The notes under the pieces were generated by a model. The model searched no databases. It was not told the origin of the DNA and saw only the letters and a list, made by a program, of their open reading frames with translations. A stretch of DNA of 64,000 bases, from positions 292,718,966 to 292,782,965 of the forward strand of contig CM057009.1 of assembly GCA_029891345.1 (NCBI GenBank), read 5' to 3'. Positions within the stretch are counted from its first letter, which is position 1; every line of letters starts with the position of its first letter. This document shows, piece by piece, positions 36,305 to 49,818 of this stretch. The position numbers were made by a program, and so were the translations under genes. The DNA comes from Dryococelus australis. Taxonomy: Eukaryota > Arthropoda > Insecta > Phasmatodea > Phasmatidae.

Positions 36305-37149
36305 TACATTTTATCCCACAAATAATAACGTTCATTATATAATGTGAATTTTCCTTCATCGGTAAACTAGTGAGAATGTTTTCATAGTTTATAATTTATA
36401 CATTTCGTATAAAAAGTATTTCATGCAGGTTAATTAATAAACATAGTTTACGATATCTTCGTTTAGTCAAATATGGCACTTCGGCGATGTGTTACTTGAG
36501 TGGTTTTAAATAATTGACATACTTGTAGGACTTGTGTTACAGGCCCCTGGTGTAATTTTTACACCAATTACTGTGCGTTGGTTTAGCATTAATATATTAC
36601 TACTATTGTCGTTCATTCATACCCTTGACTCAGCTAATTGGGACTCCTGGCAGAATCAAATGGAAAATGGCCCGAGCACGTACTGTAAATCATATTTGTA
36701 TACACATCACATTTTTTTTTTTTTAACAGCTTGTCCAAATCGTATAGCTGACATTCCTGGAACCATCATTAGCAACTACGAAAAAAGTTTTACAAGTTTC
36801 TAGTTATACGTACATTAAATGAATACACTGTTTGCCTTCTTGTATCTGTCCTTTTGAGGTGTAAAATATGACATCGATGCTCTTTTGAACCGTGTTGTTA
36901 AAATTTATAGATCGCACATGTTTCGGCCGTCATTTTTATCTTTAAAACATGCTCAAGTGTCTGTTAATTCTTAAGGTTTTCCATTCCGAAAAACAACGCG
37001 CCGTAACATTTGTTTTATATCGTTGCGCGGTACCTACGAAGATATCCGTCAGATCAGACCGCGAGAGCGCAGCACCGTTGCGTGCCCCGCCACAATCGAC
37101 GAGTTGTCTCGTTTAGCGTATTTGCCAATGATAATGCGGGACTGGAGAC
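36305..37149. other. Unassigned region
   Basis: It includes a small inverted repeat TGGTGTAATTTTTACACCA (36549-36567), which resembles the subterminal units of the 27.6-kb element. A candidate 89-codon open frame (36534-36803) has no recognisable motif. Confidence 0.35.
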
Positions 37150-37360
37150 CGTGTAGCGATTAATGCCCAGTTGCACCTTGGAGCAGCGCCGGAATGCAAG
37201 GGCGGGGGAAACAGGAGACTCCCGAGAAAACCCGCACACCAGCGGCATCGTCGGCCAAGATTCGCAATTACGAAAATCCAGGAGTGACTCGACAGGGGAT
37301 TAAGGCCGGTTCGCCTAAGTGGGAGGCGAGCAGACTGACCGCTCAGCCGCCGCGACGCCA
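37150..37360 (-). mobile_element. SINE-A copy 3
   Basis: On the minus strand: TCGCGGCGGCTGAGCGGTCA, with an intact A box, then GCCTCCCACTTAGGCGAACC and a B-box-like region changed to CCTTAATCCCC. The 3' end is diverged near GGCGCTGCTCCAAGG. It interrupts or abuts a family R copy at 37363. Confidence 0.8.
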
Positions 37361-37362
37361 TT

Positions 37363-37640
37363 TTACCTATAAATTGTAATTATTAATTTATAAACAATAT
37401 GGATAAAAACAGGAAGAAAATAGGTGTGTGGTTAATTCTTGGTGAAAAAAAAAATAGTTTGTAAAATATTATTAAGGGGAGTGCGCACGAATGGGGAGCA
37501 TTGTCCCTTTGGTGCAATTTTATAGACTCTATTAAGCTTTATTGGCATGAGGCGGAGGAATATCCTGGAAGTAGAACTTTAGCAGGGCTTTAGAATGTTT
37601 GAAGTTACCTTGAATGGACTATATCAGAAAAGGACACCTT
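37363..37640 (-). repeat. Dispersed family R, copy 3 (inverted)
   Basis: Read on the minus strand it gives ATATAGTCCATTCAAGGTAA, TTCCTCCGCCTCATGCC, GAGTCTATAAAATTGCACC and ATTCGTGCGCACTCC in the same order as copies 1 and 2. It then breaks off at the SINE at 37360. Confidence 0.72.
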
Positions 37641-38148
37641 ACACATCTAGTGTAACCTGTAGGGTTCCCAACTGTCCCATATTGTCCGGGATTTCCCGTA
37701 CCCTGGGAGTGAACGAAATATCCCGTATGGACACAGGAAGGGGCGTCATATACCCCGTATCTCATATTTCTTAGAAAATAAATTGAACTTTTATAAGCAC
37801 AGTCTCAGTAATTTGCCATTTCCGCGATTACAAATATTTATGTTTACGCTGCTGCTCTTACCCAGTGGCAGAATATTTTCTAAAAAATATGTAATTATGA
37901 AAATGCTACTATTTATAGCCACAGAATTGGCAGTAGTAGGCGCGGACCGGTACTGGCTTATAATTTATTCAAAATGGTGGCAATGAACCTGTACTTCCCC
38001 CTCCCCCTCCCCCGATGCAAATGCACATGCAATGCACTTCCTCCCCCACTCCCCCTGTGTTGTCTTCCCCTCCCCCACATGGGACGTCCGGTGATTTGAG
38101 GATCTGTTTTGCTGGCATATCGTGGGATGGAGTGCCGCTAAAATGGAA

Positions 38149-38205
38149 GCTGTAGCGACTGGGGCACGGAGTGGGCAAGTGCTTGGTTCTAACCCCGTGT
38201 AGGGT
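38149..38205 (+). other. tRNA-like segment in the left palindrome arm
   Basis: GCTGTAGCGACTGGGGCAC (A-box-like) is followed by TGCTTGGTTCTAACCCC (B box with one change) at tRNA-like spacing. It is probably a tRNA-derived head rather than a functional tRNA gene, because the stems do not close cleanly. Confidence 0.45.
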
Positions 38206-38351
38206 AATTACATGCAATGAGAGTAAGTGCACTTGTTCACCCTTTGGCTGCCGAACCAAGCACCTCAACCCCTCACCTAACCTTCTCCAACATCGTCACT
38301 TATGGTTCGGCAGCTTAAGGGTGAACATGTGCACGTAATCTTATTACATGT

Positions 38352-38412
38352 AATTACTCTACACAGGGTTCGAACCAAGCACTAGCCCAATCCATGTACC
38401 AATCGCTACAGC
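38352..38412 (-). other. tRNA-like segment in the right palindrome arm
   Basis: On the minus strand GCTGTAGCGATTGGTACATG is followed by TGCTTGGTTCGAACCCTG, with a perfect B box core. It is the inverted partner of 38149-38205 and better preserved. Confidence 0.5.
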
Positions 38413-38665
38413 TTCCAGTTTGGCGGCACTCCATCCCACGACATGCCGGCAAAACAGATCCTCAAATCACCGGAAGTCCCACATGGGGGAGGGGATGACC
38501 ACGCAAAGGGGAGGGGTGGGGGCAGGGGTGGGAAAGTGCATGTACATTTGCATATTGCATGTGCATCGGGGAGGTTGAGGGGAATTTCTGGTGCATCGCC
38601 GCCACTTGGAATAAATTATAAGCAACTATATGTCTGCACCTACTACTAATGGCTAAATATTAATT

Positions 38666-39302
38666 TTTTACGAGCAACTAATATTGACCATGTTTGTATA
38701 TGTTCAAAAAAATGTTGATTGATGTATATTACTGATTTTCCCCCCTTAGAAATAACACTAAAAACTGTTTTATAATCATTATTTTTCTTATTTCTTTGAC
38801 TGGAATCAGATGTCATTGTCGTGTTGTCGAAAATGTCACTTATGACAAATCCGAGAAAGTTGGCAATTCCAAGTGCAGGGCAAGTTTGAAAGAGAAACAA
38901 CAATTCGCCACCTACCCGTCTATTGAAAAAACAAGCAAACTTATGATGCTAGATATTATGTGCGTGACATCCAGTTTTCTAATAAATTTAACCGATACAG
39001 ATATTTTAGTATTGTAAGTAGGCTGTGAGCCATGGAAAGTGGTGGTTATAGCAAGCAAAGAGATCTCGGTACCTTAAAAGTTGTTAATTTTCCAGTAACA
39101 CTCAAGATTCTTTACAGTGGATCATTTGATAATTTGGTGCATGTATTTTTGCAGTAATTTTTGTAGCCGAGCTGGAATGTGGAAATTTCGGCCGGCGGGC
39201 GGAGGGGGGAGGGGAGTTCACCTCAATCGCACCTTTGTTGATCTGTCCACGCAGTACCAATATGGCGGAGATTCGCTTGCCATTCTGCGCTTGGAGACAC
39301 TC
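38666..39302. other. No feature recognised
   Basis: Mixed sequence with a GC-rich, purine-rich patch at about 39188-39215 (GGCCGGCGGGCGGAGGGGG). It has no identifiable coding or repeat family. Confidence 0.4.
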
Positions 39303-39305
39303 TTA

Positions 39306-39831
39306 AGCGGTTTTCACAACTGAGCGACGTGACGCTATGCGGCGCGACGGTCTTCAGCCAATCAGAGCTTTGACGCTGGCGACGGGAATAAGAAGAATAA
39401 CGTTTATGTATTTCTTAATAAATGAACTAGCGAAAATCTGAGGGAGAGAAGAAATGAAAATGTACATAATAAACCATTCCTGCCTCTAGGAGAACAAAAG
39501 TATAATGTTTTCCGATGCCTGAAGAGTCGTTTACGTTATAAAAATTTTTTCGAATATTAATATAAAATTTTTATTAAAGAAAAAAGTATATTACTAAAAA
39601 ATAACACATTTTATTGATGAAATGGCAAAAAAAAAAAAATCACTGTATTAGTTCGCTTTTAACACTTCATTGCGACCTTTCTTGCAGGATAACAGATGGC
39701 AGCACGGTCTGTGTTGCCAGCGGCCAGCGATAGCACATCGCTCTATAGTGAAGACGCAATTCGCGCTCGTCGCTGGCTGCAATTATCGGGCGCGACGCGT
39801 CGCATCGCGTCGTTGTATTGTGAAAACCGCT
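39306..39831. mobile_element. PIF/Harbinger-like MITE (526 bp)
   Basis: The left end is AGCGGTTTTCACAACTGAGC and the right end TTGTATTGTGAAAACCGCT, giving a TIR of about 15 bp with looser GC-rich similarity further in. TTA flanks both ends exactly (39303-39305 and 39832-39834), the PIF/Harbinger target signature. The middle is A/T-rich and noncoding. The TIR differs from that of the Harbinger-like element at 14021, so they are separate families. Confidence 0.8.
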
Positions 39832-39834
39832 TTA

Positions 39835-41799
39835 GGTGCCAGCAGGTAGCTCTGCCACACTTAGAAAGCTTTATTCCAGCCAAAAAAATATTTTCATCTG
39901 TATGACAAAACATTTATTTAGCAGCCCCAACAATATATTTTGTGAGTAAACAAAACTTGAAAAGTAAATAAATTATTTTTTCCCATATATTCAAATACAC
40001 GCCTGAATAAGCAAAATTTCTGTGTTGGGCCACAAATATTAAACTCTGTTCAAAATATTTAGTTTACTTAACTGCATTTATTTGCTTGGTCCCTAATTTG
40101 AATGCATCAGCTCGAAAATACAGCTCGAGAGTTCGTTTGAAATTTCTGTGACAATTAACATACTAGCCGGATATGAGTCAAACTACAATAGGAGCCTGTG
40201 TTGAACTTGGCAAAAAACTTTTCATCAATAAAATGACAGAGTCGCTGCTGAAAGTTCCATGGGTACACGCAGCACTACGAGAACACTGCACGCCAGTTCA
40301 GAGCCCTGCGCGTAGAGGCGATGGTGCTCTTGTAGCACGGGCCAGTGTAACCCTTATAACTCCAGCACTTCTCGGTCAAGAAAGGAGAAAACCTATGCAG
40401 GCAGGCGGGGACCTTAAAGCTGGAAAACACGAAATACTTATTTGCCTACGTTTGTCTGTATTTGCAATGTGTACATTCAATTACTTTAGCAAAGATTGCT
40501 AGAGCGTTTTGTGAAAATACGCGTAGCCCTGGTTTGAAACTCGGTGGTATTTCTCGTGTCTTTTTTATAAAAAAACTAAACTGTTTAATGTACGTAGAGA
40601 CAAGCAATTCTTTTGTCACAGCAACCAAACCCTACAGTTTGGGGAAACTAAGCAAGAACGACAAAATAATTCGTTGTCAACGACAAAATATTTAACTGCC
40701 CCTTTACATACGAGTAATTTAGTTGCGCCAAACAAACTTAATTTTATTCAACAAAACAATTTTCTCAGCGCAATAAGAAATCTTCAGCGTTATGCAAAAG
40801 GAAATTAGACACAAGGTTAGTTTGACCGAATACAATTATATTTTGTAGGAACCATCATGTAGGCCTAAATCACACGCTTCTGATACCATCATGGGCCAAG
40901 GGGGAAATAACGTACGGACGTTATTTCTAATTTATTTAGGCTTCCACAATGCGCAAAATAAGAAATTAAGAGATAACGGAACAAGAGGAAGAAATAGTAT
41001 CAAATTTAAGATATCCTACCTTCGCCTTTTTCTTTGTACAATTTTCATTTTAAATTTCTGTTGGGTCAAGATGTTGAATCATTGTGCCAAAATAACAGTC
41101 GAAATTCGTATCAATCTTGAAATAAATCTTTGGAAGTACTCAATTTTGATACTATAAAATAAACTGATAAGTGTAATTGAATTTTTAGAAAACGATTTAT
41201 TGACGACAGTTTGAAGCTGATTAATCCCGAGAAATGTAGATAGGTTAGTAAATTCGGTAATTTTTGTTTTATAATGTTTAATTCACGCCCACTGTGAACT
41301 ATTTAGCAAAAATTGTTTCGTAATATAATCATTACGTGTAAAGTAAGGTACGGAATTTTTACACGATTATTACAACTATATTATCATGCAATGAGTTATG
41401 TGTAAAATATATTATGAAACCACATTAAGGGATTGTTTTTATAGTTTTAGCTGGTTAAATAACTTGAAAATTAGTAGGCGATGAATGGCAGCAATGTGTG
41501 CTAATGCTTCCTTCGAACTGTATCACGTGCTCTAATATGAAACATGGGCTACTGGAGTGGAGTCCAACAGTTGATGTCACATTAATTGTTTACTGATATC
41601 TGGCCACTTCATTTTTGTAAGAAGTCCAATTATATAACGTGAATCGAGAGCGTGATAAACCTTGACGGTTTCAGTAACAGTCCGTATATTAAATATTTCG
41701 TTTATTTACGTGAAGATCATTGGACTATATTTCTTCAGAAGAACTTATGAATTCGCCGTATTGGGTATCTATATTTGTGTGTGTATTACCATTACTATA
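39835..41799. other. Unassigned region
   Basis: A 109-codon plus-strand frame at 40173-40502 is the longest here. It has no recognisable motif, and no promoter or splice evidence supports it. No element ends were found. Confidence 0.35.
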
Positions 41800-42036
41800 G
41801 CCTGTTTACAGTAAAGTGAGCACTTTTGAGGCCTTAGTTACTTTTTTTTTCTATCAGCCAGTTTTTATCCTTTCATCACTTATTAAAATAAATATTGCCA
41901 TGTAAGTAATAAACACAGTGTATGTATTTCACAGGACTCAATAGTTAACATTTAAGGTTACAATAAAATAGACCATCTTTGACTATTGTTCCAAATAAGA
42001 GGGCTACAAAACGTGATCACTTTACCGTGAATAGCC
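41800..42036. mobile_element. F1 MITE, short form (237 bp)
   Basis: It begins GCCTGTTTACAGTAAAGTGA and ends GATCACTTTACCGTGAATAGCC-type sequence, with TATA next to both ends. The interior phrases GGCCTTAGTTACTTTTT and TTGACTATTGTTCCAAA match the copy at 12458, so the two are closely related subfamily members. Confidence 0.87.
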
Positions 42037-44748
<2,712 letters not shown>

Positions 44749-45616
44749 AACTCTTTATTCGAATCGATGGAAAATCACTGATTCGCAGTGAAATTTAACT
44801 ACTCGAATAAGTGAAAATTACTCTACTCGGAATCAGTGGAAAACCACTGGTTGTGTGGGTGAAACAATTAAATTTTGTTATTGTTGAATTTGGGCAAATC
44901 GTTACGAAAAATTTACTTATTTCCGATGGTCACTGTTTATACAGTGCAATTTTACGTGATTAAAAAGAAACTAAAGAAAACACTGACATCGTCCAAAATT
45001 GAACCTACAACATCCAGCTTCTAAACCGTTACCTCACCAATCGATCTGCCAAGCCAACATGGACAGCAAAGAGGAGAAAAATATGTATTATACTTCTTAT
45101 CTCAAGTGTGTAGCATTAAAATCTATACCTATTCTTTTAGTTTTTATATTAATTCGAAACATTATAGGATTGTTAAAACAAACAGTACGTACGAATGCGC
45201 TCACTTCACCACATCTAATGCAGTTTGTACCTTAAACCTAGCGCTATGGTGATTACGTAAAAACGAAATGAAAGACGTAAAAACGGAATGATAAAGACTG
45301 GATGTTCATGTTGCCTCGTAAAATTGTAGATATTATAAAATATGGATTTTATTACTTCCTGCGTTGTTATTTCATTTGAAGCTTTTTGTTTAACTGATCC
45401 ATCAGTCAATAAATAAATCACTGAAAAAACAGCGCGTGAAATGGTTGATGAATCAGTGGAAAATGTCACTTAATCAAAATGTAAAATAAAAACTAGCATT
45501 TTTTTTTTTCACTAATCCATTCGTTAAATCGACTCAAGTGACTGTTGAATAAGTTAGGTGCTGTTAACTGATTTAAGCAGTGAAATAGGCCTACTCGTTG
45601 ATTCAGATTTAGAGTG
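44749..45616 (+). mobile_element. CACTC-ended element, copy A (868 bp)
   Basis: Its outer end (ACTCTTTATTCGAATCGATGG-like, degraded) and its inner end GATTCAGATTTAGAGTG correspond to CACTCTAAATTCGAATCAGT-type TIRs. The interior has repeated ATCAGTGGAAAA and ACCACTGG units near both ends. It is the inverted partner of 46928-47917; ATGCAGTTTGTACCTTAAAC near 45220 is mirrored at about 47375. Confidence 0.7.
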
Positions 45617-46927
45617 CACATCCTCGCCATGCTGGACGTAATAACTGCCGCGACGAGCTTTGAAACAAAACTACCTAATTTAGCAATTCAGGATACCGAA
45701 ATTCGCATAACAGTTAGATAGTACGCGAACTGTTGCGAACACCTTATACACAAATGTTCTAAATACAACTTGACAGCTTTCTGGACTATCCTTTACCAGT
45801 GCCGGGTATGGCTAATGAAGTCGCATCAGCGAACGTTTTGTCAGCATTCTCGTGATAACGGCTGCGCAATGTACTGTTTGCAATTGGAAAATCATAGCAT
45901 TTTATGGAATAAACAATACACCGTTTCTTTCACACGTTTATAAAAACGTGTGTCTGTAACATCCAGCCATACGTAGTTCATTTGCAAGATACGTAACGTA
46001 TCCCATGCATGTTTTATACATAATTCTAACTTTCTATACTATTGTCGTAATCATCAAGAACTATTTTTTTATGTGTTATGTTTTTCATCGTCATTTAGAT
46101 AGATAATACTGTACTTAAATAAAATTAAGACAGCTCAATAACTGACTGGCCTATTATTACAAAAATTCTGTACGCCATTACTGCAAATGAGCACAGCAAG
46201 CACTCTGAATTTTGTTAACAGAATAATAATATTTTCGAAGATATCATCATCTAACTATTTTTGGGCTAGTTATTATGGGTACGAAACCTTTTGTGTGATT
46301 TGTGTCTAAAATTTGTTTAGACAGGACCTAGCCATTTTACAGAGTTTCTTCTGGAATAAACGTCTTATTAAATCTCCTTCCTCTATACGGGTGTCTGTGC
46401 ATGCATCGCCCCGCTTTGAGCAACTCGGATATCACCGAAACTATTTCAACGGATCATCACAATTTTTTAGTTTAACAAAATCTAGTTTTATATATAAGGC
46501 ACTAATAAAAACTTACATAAAAGAAAGAGACGTTTTCCAGCCTCGAAGGGAGTAATATAACAAGTACTGATGATTTGAACTTTATTTCCGATTTTAATTT
46601 AACCAGTAATTTTAAACAAGTTTCATAAATTGTTGTACCGTGAAACGCTTTATTTACACCGTGGCACTAAAAGATTTAATTCATGGTTAGTCATAGAGAT
46701 AATGTCATCATCGAAAATTGTATGTCGTAGATGTTTATTTCCTCATGGCTTTATTATTCACGGAACATTTTTTCATGCTAACAATTCTAAGCACACTTTC
46801 TAAAACTTTCCATTATGCTTAATTGATTTTTTGAAAAAAAAAAAAAAAAAAGGTAGTTAGTCTCTGAGCTACTGAGACACTCTAGAATATAAATGGGTCA
46901 GAGAATGTAGACCAATTTATTACATCA
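45617..46927. other. Spacer between two inverted CACTC-ended elements
   Basis: Mixed sequence of 1.3 kb with no recognised gene. An 80-codon frame at 46313-46555 has no known motif. An A17-type run occurs near 46833-46850. Confidence 0.4.
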
Positions 46928-47917
46928 CACTCTAAATCTGAATCAGTGAGAATTTCACTGTTTCGATCAGTCAACAGTATCTGACTGATTCAAAAGTCCC
47001 TTCAGTGAATTTAGCTGATGAATCAGTGAAAAAATGCCAGATTTCCTTCACTTATTAATTCAGTGACATTTTCCACTGATTATTCAGTAATTTTTTTTTC
47101 AGTCTTTATCAGTGATTTATTTGTCACTGATGGATCAGTTAAACTGCGTGTAAAAAGGGCCGTCAAACAACGTTTGAAAATGGCCGTTAAATAACGTATG
47201 TCAAGTGAAATAACAGCGAATAAACTAATAAAACCAATACAAAAATACATTCTAAAATAAGTTTCCTCTTTCGAAACAACATTTTACGAGGTAATATGAA
47301 CATCCATCCTTTATTCCGTGTTTACGGCTTTAATTTCGTTTTCATGTAATCATCACAGCGTTCTGTTTGAAGGTTTAAACTGCATATAATGTGGCGAAGA
47401 GAGTGCACTCCTATATACGATTCGTCTAAACAGTCCTAACGGTACCAATTAAACCAAAAACGAAAAGTAAGGGCATAAAATTTAAATCTTCACAATTTCT
47501 ATACAAATTATAAGACACACAGTTCCTCTACTTTTTTTTTTCAACTTGACATAACGGCTCATATTCGAAGAGGAAAGGGTGTATGAATTCAATCCTAACC
47601 ACCTGCAATTGTTTTTTTATACTTTTTTTTAAATAAATGTAAATTGCACAAAATGAATAGTTAACTATCGTAAATATGCTTATTTTCCGTAACGATTTTG
47701 CTACATTCTTTAAAAACCATGTTTAATTCCCTAGTGCAGTCGTCCGTCACTTATTCAATAAGTGGATTGTTTCATGTCACTAATTTAAACAGTCAAATTT
47801 TTTTCACTGAAACAACCAGTGGTTTTCCACTGATTATAAGTGGGGCCATTTTTACTGATTCGAGTAGTTAGATTTCACTGCTAATCAGTGGTTTCCCACT
47901 GATTCGAATTTAGAGTG
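46928..47917 (-). mobile_element. CACTC-ended element, copy B (990 bp)
   Basis: It begins CACTCTAAATCTGAATCAGT and ends ACTGATTCGAATTTAGAGTG, with CA on both sides (46926-46927 and 47918-47919) as a possible 2-bp duplication. Many ATCAGTG/CACTGAT units crowd both ends, for example CCAGTGGTTTTCCACTGATT near 47815. CACT termini, a 2-bp duplication and subterminal repeats are shared with the elements at 27569 and 35445. No transposase is present. Confidence 0.75.
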
Positions 47918-48534
47918 CAGTAATTTCTTCTTTCGCGTAATATTTACCTATGGTAAAAGTATTTAAAAGCTATTGAATAAAAATGCAATTCCTTCAGGCA
48001 TTACAGAAAAAAAAACCTATATAAGCGGTATACGCACAGCGTTATATTTAAAAGTCTATAAGAACTATATTTGTTTGTTTTAAATGATCTCTAACTAAAA
48101 TAAATTGTTGTTTTATTTTTTACAGTTACAGGATAGTATAACTCATATCTAGCTAACATAAACCTTTTTCACCATTTGTATTCTGTATGTTTTGATATTC
48201 GCATTGCGAACAATTGCCATTTCAGCTGTCGTAAATAAGATCAACGAACTAGAATTGACATCTCTTTGATACTCAGCACAGCCTATTTTTAATAACACGG
48301 CAAATTTATAGAGCGATGGAACTAACTTTTCACAAAATAGTAGGAATGGTACTCAACGATCACTGCATTTTGCCTCCGAAAATTGCCATGTGTTGAGGCA
48401 TGTGCTGTCGCAACGGTCATTGTGAGGTCATTATGTCGGCGAGGAACGACACTGGAAATTGTTACTGTACGCATCGTACGCGTCTTAATATACACTTGCG
48501 CTTGCACCTAGAACAGTGCATGCAGCCATCGCTT
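47918..48534. other. No feature recognised
   Basis: Mixed sequence; a G/C-richer part at 48350-48530 lies next to a perfect hairpin but has no recognised coding content. Confidence 0.4.
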
Positions 48535-48566
48535 CTCTTGGAATACGAGACCTCGTATTCCAAGAG
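48535..48566. repeat. Perfect 15-bp inverted repeat with 2-bp loop
   Basis: CTCTTGGAATACGAG (48535-48549) is followed after two bases by its exact complement CTCGTATTCCAAGAG (48552-48566). It could form a cruciform or RNA hairpin. There is no T-run after it, so a polymerase III or intrinsic terminator role is not indicated. Confidence 0.95.
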
Positions 48567-49420
48567 CAGCATTTCTGTTGGTTTATTCACGGGAATAGCG
48601 ACTTGGTAAAATTTATTTGTTTAAAAAGCGAATGGACGTTGTTTCTCAAATATTATTTCTGAGTTCTGATCTAAAACACTTGTGAGTATGGACTAAAATA
48701 ACACTGAAACAAGCCTGCAACTCTCGGGAGATATAATAGTATTGTAAAACACTCTCCACATTGAACGAAACCTATTAGACGATTTCTGTAAATTGTTGAA
48801 AGTGACAACCGATTGAAAGTTAACGTACACTCTGAAATAAACTGTGAGCATACTGCGTTCTACAAAAAAAGGTGATTGTATTCGAAATTATGACTTCATA
48901 TGACATCAAAACTCGTAGTAGAATGGAACAATTACATGGTCCATAGGTTCATTGTTGAGCATTTACTTGAGACTGTTTATTTCATTCCGAAATCCTAGTG
49001 GCAAATTTTTGGTGGGAAACCAGTATACAGGTTCTTACTTTTTGTGTACAGACAAAACAACGATGAAAAAATCAAACCCATTCTTTGCAAATCCAAAGAC
49101 GACGTTCTTTTACACCTCGAGATTAATTGATGTTTAATTTCTCGTCTGTTTTTCTCAGCTTCGCAGCAATTTAACAGTCCCTGCCCTTTCAGCCGCGTAC
49201 ACTTCTGGGTATGATGGTCTTGCAGCGGAATCCTTCCCCTACCCTCTTCACACGTAGACGTCATTAGTGCGAATTGCTGCCAACATGACAGAGCAACTCC
49301 GAACAAAGCCTGGCGGGGTTGCATCACTGGGTCGGACAGACTTTCCAAGACGAGTGTACCTACTTCACTAATGAAGTGGGAAAAACAGCTTGGGAAATCA
49401 GTCGGATGCATCCACATCGT
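48567..49420. other. Unassigned region with a long minus-strand open frame
   Basis: A 170-codon minus-strand frame (48995-49507) is the longest open frame in the window. It shows no recognisable domain, and its 5' part overlaps the inverted repeat at 49421, which argues that it is repeat-derived. Confidence 0.3.
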
Positions 49421-49818
49421 GTTGCAACCATAGACTACAGATGAGGTTGACCACTTATTCGTCTTCTGCGCATGTACCCAACATTGGCCACCCCTAAAGG
49501 AACACAATCGTCAAGTCACATGGTCAACAGTGATAAACGTGTTTGTTTGTATCAGAACTTTGAAATGACAAGCATTATTATATTATTAAATACTTTTATC
49601 AGTTTGAATTAAATCAAAAAGTATTACAAATTGATTAGAGGAATTGTAAGAACATCTCTAAAGCATTTTTTTACCAAACAGTGTTCTCACCTCAAACCCA
49701 ATCCTTGCAATTTTTGCTAGCCGTGTTGGCAGAAAAGCAGTTCAATGTTGGGACACGAATGTTGGTTGTGCGCAGCCAGCGAGGTTTGTCTACCTCATCT
49801 TTAGTCTATGGTCACAAC
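49421..49818. repeat. Inverted pair of about 60-bp sequences (398 bp overall)
   Basis: GTTGCAACCATAGACTACAG at 49421, continuing through CATGTACCCAACATTGG, is matched in reverse complement at 49759-49818 (CTCATCTTTAGTCTATGGTC and onward). The similarity is imperfect. It may be the two ends of a small MITE or two fragments of one dispersed repeat in opposite orientation. Confidence 0.6.

Larger units (their letters stand above)
37905..38665. repeat. 760-bp palindrome with head-to-head tRNA-like units
   Basis: The arms 37905-38258 and 38303-38665 are reverse complements over nearly their full length. Matching landmarks are CTTATAATTTATTC at both outer parts, C-rich/G-rich tracts, CTCAAATCACCGG on one side and its complement on the other, and CACCCTTTGGCTGCCGAACC against GGTTCGGCAGCTTAAGGGTG beside a central gap of about 44 bp. 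Each arm carries a tRNA-like segment with A- and B-box matches. Transcription across it would give a long hairpin. I could not assign a known transposon family or find a target duplication. Confidence 0.85.

Noticed and set aside
38443-38649. Similar peptides on opposite strands at 37969-38268 and 38443-38649 as paired genes
   Set aside because: They are the two arms of one palindrome read on opposite strands.
40173-40502. 109-codon plus-strand ORF
   Set aside because: No motif, no flanking signals and no support from composition compared with neighbouring sequence.
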